This document shows, piece by piece, positions 34,677-42,812 of a stretch of DNA of 54,509 nt (positions are counted from its first letter, which is position 1; each line of letters begins with the position of its first letter). The notes beneath the pieces were generated by a model. That model was not told the origin of the DNA and ran no database searches. It was given only the letters and a program-made list of their open reading frames with translations. This DNA is from Pseudomonadota bacterium. Lineage in GTDB: Bacteria; Pseudomonadota; Alphaproteobacteria; Rickettsiales; SXRF01. The position numbers were made by a program, and so were the translations under genes. The stretch spans positions 1 through 54,509 of the forward strand of contig JAGWIM010000004.1 in NCBI GenBank assembly GCA_028873525.1. The letters run 5' to 3'.

Positions 34677-35618
34677 ATGTCCATGTCCAGACGTGCCATA
34701 TTGTTGTTGATTGCCGGCACCATTGCCGCTTTTACCGCCATATCGGTGAAGAACCGCCTGTCGCAGGCGCCGGCGGAACAGTCGGCCTCCGCCGCTGCCA
34801 GCCGCGTTGTCATCGCCAAGCACGACCTGTCGCCGGGCAGCTTCGTGCAGGCGGCGCAGGATCTTGGCTGGGGGGTGCCACCGCCGGTTTCCGCCGCCGC
34901 TACCGCCCCGGGTGAGAATGCCCGGCCGGCCAATCCGGAAGAAGGTACTGCCGGCGCCGCCAAAGAAATTTACCTGTACGAAGGCGCCGTCAATCTCGCC
35001 GATTTCAACGGCGCCGTGGTGCGCCGCCTGATCCATGCCGGCGATCCGGTGCCGACCAGTGCGCTGATGAAGTCGGGCGAGGGCGGTTTCATGTCGGCGG
35101 TGCTGAATCAGGGGATGCGTGCCGTGTCGATTGCGGTGACGCCGACTTCGGGAAATGCCGGTTTCATCTCGCCGGGTGACCATGTCGACCTCATCGTCAC
35201 CCATCGCATTAAAACGTCAGGCGGCGGAAACGGCAGCGGCGAATCGGTGGTCAGCGAAACCTTTGCGCGCAACGTGCGCGTCGTCGCCGTTGACCAGATG
35301 CTGGATAACCCGGACAATAAAGCCATCGTTGCCAAGACCGTCACCGTTGAGGTGGCGCCGCGCCAGGCTGAGGAAATCGCCGTCGCCTCCGAGATGGGCA
35401 CAATCTCGGTGGCGCTGCGCAGCCTGTCGGAGCCGACGCCCGGTGTCAGAAAGGCCGGCAGCAACGCGAACGCGCTGACCGATCTCTATGGCGAAGGCGA
35501 TGCGGGTTACACGCGCGACACCGACCTTATGCAGTTGAAAAGCGCCATCGTGCCGCATGTGCAGGTGATTCGCGGCGATAAGAGCGAGACGGTCGAATTT
35601 TATCGGGGCGCCCAATGA
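34677..35618 (+). CDS. cpaB: Flp pilus assembly protein CpaB
   Basis: CpaB (RcpC) is a periplasmic, membrane-anchored part of the Tad pilus machine. The protein has an N-terminal signal-anchor (about residues 5-25, RRAILLLIAGTIAAFTAI), then a SAF domain (RVVIAKHDLSPGSFVQ) and the CpaB core (VSIAVTPTSGNAGFISPGDHVD). I chose the ATG at 34677; another ATG at 34683 and a TTG at 34641 are possible and none has a strong ribosome site. Its stop overlaps the cpaC start (ATGA). It is the first gene of the operon. No Flp pilin gene or prepilin peptidase lies upstream in this window. Confidence 0.95.
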   Translation: MSMSRRAILLLIAGTIAAFTAISVKNRLSQAPAEQSASAAASRVVIAKHDLSPGSFVQAAQDLGWGVPPPVSAAATAPGENARPANPEEGTAGAAKEIYLYEGAVNLADFNGAVVRRLIHAGDPVPTSALMKSGEGGFMSAVLNQGMRAVSIAVTPTSGNAGFISPGDHVDLIVTHRIKTSGGGNGSGESVVSETFARNVRVVAVDQMLDNPDNKAIVAKTVTVEVAPRQAEEIAVASEMGTISVALRSLSEPTPGVRKAGSNANALTDLYGEGDAGYTRDTDLMQLKSAIVPHVQVIRGDKSETVEFYRGAQ

Positions 35619-37069
35619 AGGTTTTTACCACATTCGCCGTTGTTCGCGCTCTCGCCTGCATGGCGGCGCTGGCCGCCGTGCTGACGACTGCCGTATCGGC
35701 CCGGGCAGCCGATGATCGCGTCATCAGCGTCGAGATCAACAAGGGCGCCCTGGTCAAGCTTGGCCGGGCGGCGTCTTCCGTCGTTATCGCCGATCCGGCG
35801 ACTGCCGATATCGAGATGGTATCGCCGAAGCTCGTCGTCGTGCGCGGCAAGAAAATCGGACAGACCAGTTTGTACGCCGTTGACGCGCAGGACAATCCGA
35901 TCCTGAACGCCGTCGTCAGCGTGACGTATAACCTCAGCAGCCTGCAGCAGACGGTGAAAAGCGTTGTGCCCGACGCCAGTGTCAGTTTCCGGACGGTAGA
36001 TGGCGGGCTGGTGATGGAAGGTTTTGCCGATTCGGTCGCCGATTCGGAAAAAATACGCACCATCGCGCAGTCTTTTATCGGCGCCAGCGACAAAATGGTC
36101 GACATGATCCAGACCGCCGGATCCGACCAGGTGATGCTCAAGGTCAGGTTCGTCGAGATGGCGCGCAACGATTTGAAAAATCTCGGCGTCAACATGCAGA
36201 ACGCCTTTTCCAGCGGCGTCGGCGGCCTGGCCCTGCAGGTTGTGCAAGGGCCGAACATAGGCATCAACAATGCGACCAATAATTTTGAGACGCTCAACGC
36301 CGGCGCAACGCCGGTTGACCGTACCGGCCTGCTCGACCGTGGCAGCAGTCAGAATACCGGCATCCTGGCGCGCTGGCACGGCGGCCAGATGACCAGCATG
36401 ATCGACGCGCTGGAGACGCAGGGTCTGGCCACCATCCTTGCCGAGCCGACCCTGACCACGACTTCCGGCAAGGCGGCCAGCTTCCTGGCCGGCGGCCAGT
36501 TTCCGGTGCCGGTGGTTGGACAGAACGGGCAGACGACCATCCAGTACCAGCCGTTCGGCGTCAGCTTGAAGTTCACGCCGGTGGTGATGTCGCATGACCG
36601 CATCAGCATGACGGTGGCGCCGGAAGTCAGCACGCTCGATTTCAACAACCCCATTCAGGTATCGGGCATCACCTACCCGATCCTGGACACGCGCAGCGCC
36701 GCCGCCGTCGTCGAGCTGGGCAGCGGTTCTTCTTTCATGCTGGCCGGCCTGCTGCAAAACGACGGCAGCAACACCATCAACAAATTTCCCGGGCTTGGCG
36801 ATCTGCCGGTGCTCGGCGCGCTGTTCCGCTCGACGTCGTTCCAGAATAACGAAACCGAGCTGGTGATACTGGTGACGCCTTATATCGTGCATCCGGTGGC
36901 CGATGCCTCGAAACTGCAGACGCCGCTGGATGGTTTTAGGCCGCCGTCCGATCTCCAGCTTCTGTTGATGGGCAACCTGTTTCAGCAACAGCCGCTGAAA
37001 GCGCCGGATAAAGCGCCGCCCGCCGCTATGCCACCGCTGTACGGCGACGGCGGGTTCATCATGGAATAG
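35615..37069 (+). CDS. cpaC: Tad pilus secretin CpaC
   Basis: CpaC (RcpA) forms the outer-membrane channel of the Tad pilus. The 484-residue protein has a signal peptide ending at about SARA-AD, an N-terminal pilus-associated domain (VISVEINKG to VVVRGKKIG), a BON-like domain and a secretin domain with LAEPTLTTTSGKAASFLAGG and the GLGDLPVLGALFRS signature. The C-terminal tail is Pro-rich. It is coupled to cpaB by ATGA and followed 14 bases later by cpaD. Confidence 0.96.
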   Translation: MKVFTTFAVVRALACMAALAAVLTTAVSARAADDRVISVEINKGALVKLGRAASSVVIADPATADIEMVSPKLVVVRGKKIGQTSLYAVDAQDNPILNAVVSVTYNLSSLQQTVKSVVPDASVSFRTVDGGLVMEGFADSVADSEKIRTIAQSFIGASDKMVDMIQTAGSDQVMLKVRFVEMARNDLKNLGVNMQNAFSSGVGGLALQVVQGPNIGINNATNNFETLNAGATPVDRTGLLDRGSSQNTGILARWHGGQMTSMIDALETQGLATILAEPTLTTTSGKAASFLAGGQFPVPVVGQNGQTTIQYQPFGVSLKFTPVVMSHDRISMTVAPEVSTLDFNNPIQVSGITYPILDTRSAAAVVELGSGSSFMLAGLLQNDGSNTINKFPGLGDLPVLGALFRSTSFQNNETELVILVTPYIVHPVADASKLQTPLDGFRPPSDLQLLLMGNLFQQQPLKAPDKAPPAAMPPLYGDGGFIME

Positions 37070-37083
37070 GATGGGATACGCAA

Positions 37084-37818
37084 ATGACGACATATGCATA
37101 TACAATGATGTCCGCCGCCGCCCTCCTGTTGTGCGCATGCACGGCCCGCATGGACATGCAGGGGCAGGATCCCAATGAGTTTTACGCGGCGCACCCCATC
37201 AAGAACAAGGTGGAGTCGCGCGAGGTTTCGGTGATGGTGCATTTCCCGCCGGAGGCGTCGTCGCTGCCGCCCGGTGACATGGCCCGGTTGCACCAGGCGC
37301 TGCAGAACATTGCGCCGCCAGCCATTGACGTGGTGCGCATCCGGATTGCAAAAAACGATATGCATAACCAGGCGCGAAAAACCTATCTTGCCGCGCTGTT
37401 GCGCCGCATGGGTTATAAGAACGGCATCCGTTTTGAATCTTCTCCGGGGCTTGCCCGCGGCGACGCGGACATCGACGTCACCTATCTTGCTATCGTGCTG
37501 CCCGATTGCCCCGACTGGCGCACGTCGCCGGTCACCAGCTACAGCAATACATGGCAGGGCAATTTCCATTGCGCGCAGGAAGTCAATCTCGGGCTGATGG
37601 TTGCCGATCCGCATGATTTGGTCAAAGGCAGCGCCCGCGTTTCGCCCGACACCGACCGCGACGCCAAGGTTATCGAAGATTACCGAGCCGGTAAGGGCTT
37701 TGATCAGGTAGCGCCGTGGGACACCAGCTCATCTTCCGGATCCGGCGCGGGCAGTTCTACCCCGGGATCCGGTTCCGGCCCGACGACCGGGGCCGGCGCT
37801 TCCTCCGGCGGCCCGTGA
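37084..37818 (+). CDS. cpaD: CpaD pilus assembly lipoprotein
   Basis: CpaD is a small lipoprotein of the Tad apparatus that helps the secretin. The signal peptide ends in the lipobox LLCAC (cysteine near residue 19). The family-specific C-terminal region is present: NTWQGNFHCAQEVNLGLMVA followed by DPHDLVKGSARVSPDTDRD. The last 30 residues are a Ser/Gly-rich low-complexity tail that is longer than usual. Confidence 0.93.
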   Translation: MTTYAYTMMSAAALLLCACTARMDMQGQDPNEFYAAHPIKNKVESREVSVMVHFPPEASSLPPGDMARLHQALQNIAPPAIDVVRIRIAKNDMHNQARKTYLAALLRRMGYKNGIRFESSPGLARGDADIDVTYLAIVLPDCPDWRTSPVTSYSNTWQGNFHCAQEVNLGLMVADPHDLVKGSARVSPDTDRDAKVIEDYRAGKGFDQVAPWDTSSSSGSGAGSSTPGSGSGPTTGAGASSGGP

Positions 37819-37825
37819 GATATGT

Positions 37826-39049
37826 ATGGTTATGAGCAATCCAGGCCAATCGGCAGCTAAACCTCCTTTCCTTGCCTTCGTCGGCGAAGGCGCCGATATC
37901 GCCACGCTTAAATCCTTTGCTGGAAGCCGCCAATGGCCGGATGACTGCATCCACCATGGCAACATTGGGACGGCGTCGCAGTATCTGAAGTCCAACCCAT
38001 CGCCGGCACTGCTTCTGATTGAGATTCCTTCGGCCGAGGAAGCGCCGCCGTTGCTCGACCAATTAGCCAATGTCTGCGATCCCGATACCAAGGTCATCAC
38101 CGTCGGGCGCGTCAATGAATACAGTTTTTATTGCTGGCTGATGGATCTGGGCATTTTCAGCTACCTGTTGATGCCGTTGTCTGAAGCGGCGCTGGAAAGC
38201 GCATACCAGAAATCCATAGCGCCTCCGTCTTCGCAGGCGAAACAGGAAAAACCGCCGGGCGGCGCCATCGCCGTCATCGGCGCGCGCGGCGGTGTGGGCG
38301 CGTCGACGGTGGCGCTTAGCCTGGCCGGCATTATCGCCGATCTGTCGAAGAAGCAGGTGGCGCTGGTCGACGTCGATCCGCAGGAAGGCAGTATCGCGCT
38401 GGCGCTTGACATCGAGCCGAGCCGGGGCCTGCGCGAGGCGCTGGAAAAACCTGACCGTATTGACTCGCTGTTCATCGAGCGCGTCATGACCAAGCCGCTG
38501 AAGAATCTGTCGGTGCTCTCCGCTGAAGAAGCGTTGCAGGATCGCATCAATGTGCATGACAACGCCGCTGACACGCTGATGAAGGAATTGCGCGGCAAGT
38601 TCGACGTGACCGTGCTCGACATCCCGCGTCGTATGAACCCATTCGCCCGCGCCTTCCTGAAACAGGCCGACCAGGTGGTGCTGGTGGCCGAGTTGACGTT
38701 GCCGTCCCTGCGCGATGCGCTGCGCCTGTCCGACATGATGTGCGAGACGCTGAAGATGAAGCCGCCGGTGATTGTCGCCAGCCGCGTCGGGTGTGCGCCC
38801 AAACAGGAGATGCAGCCTGGGGATTTTGAGAAAGGCGTGAATGCCAAAATTATGCATCGCGTGCCGTTTGCGCCCGATCTGTTCATGCCGGTTGGCAGCG
38901 ACATCCCGGCGCTGAAATACAGGGATCATGCCGGAATGAAGCCGCTCTATGCGCTGGCGTCGCAACTGGTGCCGGGGGCGAAGCAGAAAACGGTGGCAGC
39001 GGCCGGTAAGGGCATGGCGCTGTTTGCCAAATTCAAGAAGAGGACGTAA
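37826..39049 (+). CDS. cpaE: CpaE pilus assembly ATPase
   Basis: CpaE (TadZ) is a MinD/ParA-like ATPase that places the Tad machine at the cell pole. The 407-residue protein has an N-terminal atypical receiver-like domain (about 1-130), then the ATPase domain with the deviant Walker A GARGGVGASTVALSLAG and DVDPQEGSIALAL. Alanine replaces the Walker lysine, common in CpaE proteins. ATG at 37826 is used; 37832 is an alternative. The stop overlaps the cpaF start by one base (TAATG). Confidence 0.95.
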   Translation: MVMSNPGQSAAKPPFLAFVGEGADIATLKSFAGSRQWPDDCIHHGNIGTASQYLKSNPSPALLLIEIPSAEEAPPLLDQLANVCDPDTKVITVGRVNEYSFYCWLMDLGIFSYLLMPLSEAALESAYQKSIAPPSSQAKQEKPPGGAIAVIGARGGVGASTVALSLAGIIADLSKKQVALVDVDPQEGSIALALDIEPSRGLREALEKPDRIDSLFIERVMTKPLKNLSVLSAEEALQDRINVHDNAADTLMKELRGKFDVTVLDIPRRMNPFARAFLKQADQVVLVAELTLPSLRDALRLSDMMCETLKMKPPVIVASRVGCAPKQEMQPGDFEKGVNAKIMHRVPFAPDLFMPVGSDIPALKYRDHAGMKPLYALASQLVPGAKQKTVAAAGKGMALFAKFKKRT

Positions 39050-40500
39050 TGTTCGGGCGCCGCAGCAATACAGATCCGGCGCCGCCCGTTGCGCCGCCGC
39101 CGGCCGGTCCGGCGCCCGTTCTCGCCGCGCCCAATGGCGCTGCGCCTGCGGCCAGGAAAAGCGGTGAGGAATTGCTGCGCAATGCCACCGAGGCCAGCCT
39201 GAAAGCGCCGGTGGCGATGCCCAAGGCGGATGACGATCTGAGCGCAGCCAAGGACAGGATTTACAGCCTGCTCATGGAACAGATCGACATCGCCACTTCC
39301 TCGCGCCTGCCGCGCGATGAATTAAAGCGGCAGATTATCGAGATCATCGGCGAAATCGTCGTCGAGCAGAAGCTGCCGTTGTCGCAGTCGGAGCAGCAAT
39401 TGCTTGCTAACCAGATTGTCGACGACATGCTTGGCTTTGGTCCCTTAGAACCGTTGCTGCGCGACGATCTTGTCACCGACATCATGGTCAATGGTCCCTA
39501 CCAGATTTACGTCGAGCGCAAGGGCAAGCTGGAACTCACCGACGTTAAATTCCGCGACAACGCGCATGTCATGACGGTGGCGACGCGCATCGTCACCGGC
39601 GTCGGCAGGCGCGTGGACGAGTCCTCTCCTATCTGCGACGCGCGCCTGCCCGATGGCTCGCGCGTCAACGTCATCGCCCAGCCTTGCGCCATCCGCGGTG
39701 CGGCCATCTCCATCCGCAAATTCTCGCAGAAAAAAATCACGCTTGATACCATGGCGTCACAGAAAAATATTTCTGATTCGCTATGCAAGGTGCTGAAAAT
39801 TTTTGGCGCCGTCCGCCTCAATATCATCATTTCCGGCGGCACTGGCTCCGGCAAGACGACGCTGCTTAATGCCATCTCGCGCATGATTTCGCATGGCGAG
39901 CGCATCGTTACCATCGAGGACGCCGCCGAGCTGCAACTGCAGCAGCCGCACGTCGTGCCGCTGGAAACCCGCATTGCCAACCTCGAAGGCGAGGGCGAAA
40001 TCACCATGCGCGACCTGGTGAAAAACGCGCTCAGAATGCGCCCCGACCGCATCATCTTAGGCGAGGTGCGCGGCGCCGAAGCGTTCGACCTGCTTCAAGC
40101 CATGAACACCGGCCATGACGGCTCAATGGGCACGCTGCATGCCAACACCCCGCGCGAGGCGCTGACCCGCCTTGAGAACATGATCGGCATGGCCGGCATC
40201 AACCTGCCGAGCAAGGCGGTGCGCACGCAGATCTCCAATGCCGTCAACGTCATCGTCCAGATCAGCCGCATGCGCGACGGCATCCGCCGCATCACGCATC
40301 TAACCGAAGTCGTCGGCATGGAAGGCGACGTCGTCATCACGCAGGATCTGTTCACCTTCGAGTTCAAGGGCGAAGATGAAAACGGCAAGTTGACCGGCGA
40401 GTTCAAATCCACCGGCATCCGTCCGCATTTCACGCACCAGGCCGCCTATTATGGACTCGACCAGGCGCTGATTGAGGCGATGATGGCGGGACAGTCATAA
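39049..40500 (+). CDS. cpaF: CpaF/TadA secretion ATPase
   Basis: CpaF is the hexameric motor that powers Tad pilus assembly. The 483-residue protein has a Pro/Ala-rich N terminus, the N-terminal helical domain, and the ATPase core: Walker A SGGTGSGKTTLLNAIS near 265, the Asp box (IVTIEDAAELQL), the Walker B region (RPDRIILGEVRGAEAFDLL) and the His box (GSMGTLHANTPREAL). All are intact. Confidence 0.97.
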   Translation: MFGRRSNTDPAPPVAPPPAGPAPVLAAPNGAAPAARKSGEELLRNATEASLKAPVAMPKADDDLSAAKDRIYSLLMEQIDIATSSRLPRDELKRQIIEIIGEIVVEQKLPLSQSEQQLLANQIVDDMLGFGPLEPLLRDDLVTDIMVNGPYQIYVERKGKLELTDVKFRDNAHVMTVATRIVTGVGRRVDESSPICDARLPDGSRVNVIAQPCAIRGAAISIRKFSQKKITLDTMASQKNISDSLCKVLKIFGAVRLNIIISGGTGSGKTTLLNAISRMISHGERIVTIEDAAELQLQQPHVVPLETRIANLEGEGEITMRDLVKNALRMRPDRIILGEVRGAEAFDLLQAMNTGHDGSMGTLHANTPREALTRLENMIGMAGINLPSKAVRTQISNAVNVIVQISRMRDGIRRITHLTEVVGMEGDVVITQDLFTFEFKGEDENGKLTGEFKSTGIRPHFTHQAAYYGLDQALIEAMMAGQS

Positions 40501-40577
40501 TCCTGTGGCGCGCGAAACGCGGGCGTGGGATCTTGTATGGAGGATACGTCGATGACCCGTATTGTGATAATGGATAA

Positions 40578-40611
40578 GGATACTGCGCAGCCGCTGCGCG
40601 TCTCGCAGGAT
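40578..40611. repeat. Dispersed repeat, copy B
   Basis: This 34-base sequence matches 32245-32279 at both ends (GGATACTGCGCAGCCGC and CGCAGGAT). It lies in the 116-base gap between cpaF and tadB, ending five bases before the tadB start, so it replaces the normal ribosome-binding region of tadB. Confidence 0.6.
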
Positions 40612-40616
40612 TTAGA

Positions 40617-41582
40617 ATGCTGACCGATATTCTTATTTTTGCAGGCGTGGTGGCGCTGTTCTTCCTCGGCGCCGAATTATTAGGCGGCGGCGAGCGCCGG
40701 CAAATGCAGAAACGCATTGACCGTTTGAAAAACCGCAAAATCGTTGCTGTCAAGTCGCCGCAGGATATGAAACTGCGCCGCCAGACCATCGAAAGCAAAG
40801 GGGTATCTTACTGGCTGGCAAAGCCGCTGCCCAACATCAGGCGGTTGGGCGATCGGCTGGCGCGCGCCGGCAAAACCATCAGCCCCAAGCAATATGCGCT
40901 GCGCCGCCTGCTGTGGCTGCTGGCCATCATGTTTATCGTCTCCTTCATTTTCAGGAAATCGCCGTTGCTCGGTTTTTTCCTCGGCATTATTTTCGGCGTC
41001 TGGCTGCCGCTGCAGTTCCTTAAATTTTCTGCCAACAAGCAGTCCAAGGTGTTTCTCCAGCTTTTTCCCAATGCCATCGACCTCATTGTGCGCGGCTTGC
41101 GCTCGGGGCTTCCGGTGTCGGAATCGCTGGTGCTGGTGTCGCACGAGATACCCAATCCGGTGGGCAGTGTTTTCAGCAATATTTCCAACACCATGAAGCT
41201 GGGCGTGCCGATGGAAAAGGCATTGCAGGAAACGGCGCACAAGCTCGACCTCACCGAATTCAATTTTTTTACCACCAGCATCATCCTCCAGCGCGAGACC
41301 GGCGGGAATCTGGCGGAGATACTCGGAAATTTATCGGAAGTGCTGCGCGGGCGTTTCCTGATGCGCATGAAAATCAAGGCGATGTCGTCGGAAGCGCGCG
41401 CCTCGGCCTACATTATCGGGGCGCTGCCGTTCATTGTTATCAGCGCCGTCGCTGCCGTCAGCCCGGATTATCTGAAGCCGCTCTACGAGGATTATCGCGG
41501 TAATGAGTGCGCTGCGTCGGCGGCATTCCTGATGGTTTTCGGCATGTGGGTCATGCGGCGGATGACGCAGTTTGAGATATGA
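40617..41582 (+). CDS. tadB: Tad pilus inner-membrane protein TadB
   Basis: TadB and TadC are the platform proteins of the Tad machine. The 321-residue protein has an N-terminal helix (LIFAGVVALFFLGAELL), a second hydrophobic region near 95-140, the T2SS-F domain (about 145-280, FPNAIDLIVRGLRSGLPVSE and GNLAEILGNLSEVL) and two more C-terminal helices. It has no obvious Shine-Dalgarno sequence because a repeat lies just before it. Confidence 0.95.
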   Translation: MLTDILIFAGVVALFFLGAELLGGGERRQMQKRIDRLKNRKIVAVKSPQDMKLRRQTIESKGVSYWLAKPLPNIRRLGDRLARAGKTISPKQYALRRLLWLLAIMFIVSFIFRKSPLLGFFLGIIFGVWLPLQFLKFSANKQSKVFLQLFPNAIDLIVRGLRSGLPVSESLVLVSHEIPNPVGSVFSNISNTMKLGVPMEKALQETAHKLDLTEFNFFTTSIILQRETGGNLAEILGNLSEVLRGRFLMRMKIKAMSSEARASAYIIGALPFIVISAVAAVSPDYLKPLYEDYRGNECAASAAFLMVFGMWVMRRMTQFEI

Positions 41583-41586
41583 GGTA

Positions 41587-41690
41587 ACAGATGTCAGGTG
41601 TCGGGTGTCAGATAGAAGATGACCACGGGCAGAAAACGGCAGATGGGTTTTTTCTGCCGTCTGTCGCCTGTTGCCTGACGCCTGGAGCAT
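41587..41690. repeat. Palindromic repeat between tadB and tadC
   Basis: The region contains GTCAGGTGTCGGGTGTCAG, then CGGCAGATGGGTTTTTTCTGCCG (a seven-base stem with a T-rich loop), then TCGCCTGTTGCCTGACGCC. The outer parts are imperfect inverted copies of a TGTCAGGCG-type unit. Within the operon it could form a stable RNA hairpin that sets the tadB:tadC ratio. Its kind resembles other low-complexity repeats in the window. Confidence 0.5.
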
Positions 41691-41695
41691 AGCCC

Positions 41696-42688
41696 ATGCG
41701 ATCAGGTGAGCCTTTCCAGTTAAGCCAGGCATTGCCGTATTGGATCAACGTTGACGATTTCTATGTCGCCCTGACCGGCGTGGCGGCGTTCCTCTGCGTG
41801 TGGGCGATTGGCACCGGTTTCAGCGAACGCGACAGGATGGCGGCCAAGATCAAGGGCATCCAGGAACGGCGCAGGCTGCTGCAAAACGACCTGACCGGCC
41901 CCAAGAAACGCAGGAAGCCGGAAGCCAGCGTGAATTTCATGCGCGCCGTCGTCATGAAATTCCAACTCATCAAGAAAAACCAGATCGGCAAAACCGAATC
42001 CACCCTTGTCGAGGCTGGTTTCCGTTCGCGCGATGCCATCGTCGTGCTGGCGTTTTTCAACCTGGTGCTGCCAATTGCGCTGGGTATACTTGGCATTATC
42101 GCCATGCGGCTTAATGCCAACGTCAGCGAAAAATGGCGGGTCATCAATTATATCTGGCCGGTGCTCGGCGCGTATGTCGGCCTGAAACTGCCGGGATGGT
42201 ATGTTGGCCGGGTACGCAGGAAGCGCTACCTGCACATCCAGCGGGCGCTGTCCGACACGCTCGACCTGATGACTATCTGCGCCGAAGCCGGCCTAAGCTT
42301 CACGGCCATGCTCGACCGCGTATCGAAAGAGCTGAGTATTTCCTATCCCGAAATGGCCGAGGAACTGGCCATGACCTCCCTTGAAATCGGCTTCCTGCCC
42401 GACCGTAACCAGGCGCTCTCCAACCTGGCCAAGCGCTGCACGTTGCAGGAAATGCGCGGCATCGTCAGCGTCCTCATCCAGACCGAAAAATACGGCACGC
42501 CAATCGCCCAGGCGCTGCGCGTGCTTTCTACCGAGTTCCGTCAGCAGCGTATGCTGCGCGCCGAGCACAAGGCGGCGGCCTTGCCGGCGAAGATGACGGT
42601 GCCGATGATTCTCTGCATCCTGCCGGTGCTGTTTATCGTCATTATCGCGCCGGCGGTTATCAAGCTGCTCGATACGATGAACCATTAG
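41696..42688 (+). CDS. tadC: Tad pilus inner-membrane protein TadC
   Basis: This is the second platform protein of the Tad machine. The 330-residue protein has an N-terminal helix near 18-38, two helices near 115-165, and the T2SS-F domain (about 175-305: RALSDTLDLMTICAEAGLSF, PDRNQALSNLAKRC, TEKYGTPIAQALRVLS) with a final helix (MILCILPVLFIVIIAPAVI). GGAG lies nine bases before the ATG. It ends the operon and converges with nadE. Confidence 0.95.
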   Translation: MRSGEPFQLSQALPYWINVDDFYVALTGVAAFLCVWAIGTGFSERDRMAAKIKGIQERRRLLQNDLTGPKKRRKPEASVNFMRAVVMKFQLIKKNQIGKTESTLVEAGFRSRDAIVVLAFFNLVLPIALGILGIIAMRLNANVSEKWRVINYIWPVLGAYVGLKLPGWYVGRVRRKRYLHIQRALSDTLDLMTICAEAGLSFTAMLDRVSKELSISYPEMAEELAMTSLEIGFLPDRNQALSNLAKRCTLQEMRGIVSVLIQTEKYGTPIAQALRVLSTEFRQQRMLRAEHKAAALPAKMTVPMILCILPVLFIVIIAPAVIKLLDTMNH

Positions 42689-42812
42689 CGCACGTTCGAC
42701 GCGACGGGAAGCCCCTGCGAACGCCCGAAAAAAAGAAGCGCTATACTATGCGAGGTTGTTGAAGAGGCCTAATGCCCATTACCAGTCGGAATGACTATAA
42801 ATCGCAAATGAT

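Noticed and set aside
38271-38330. CpaE as an inactive ATPase because the Walker lysine is replaced (GVGAST)
   Set aside because: This substitution is common in CpaE/TadZ proteins, so it is not evidence of decay here.
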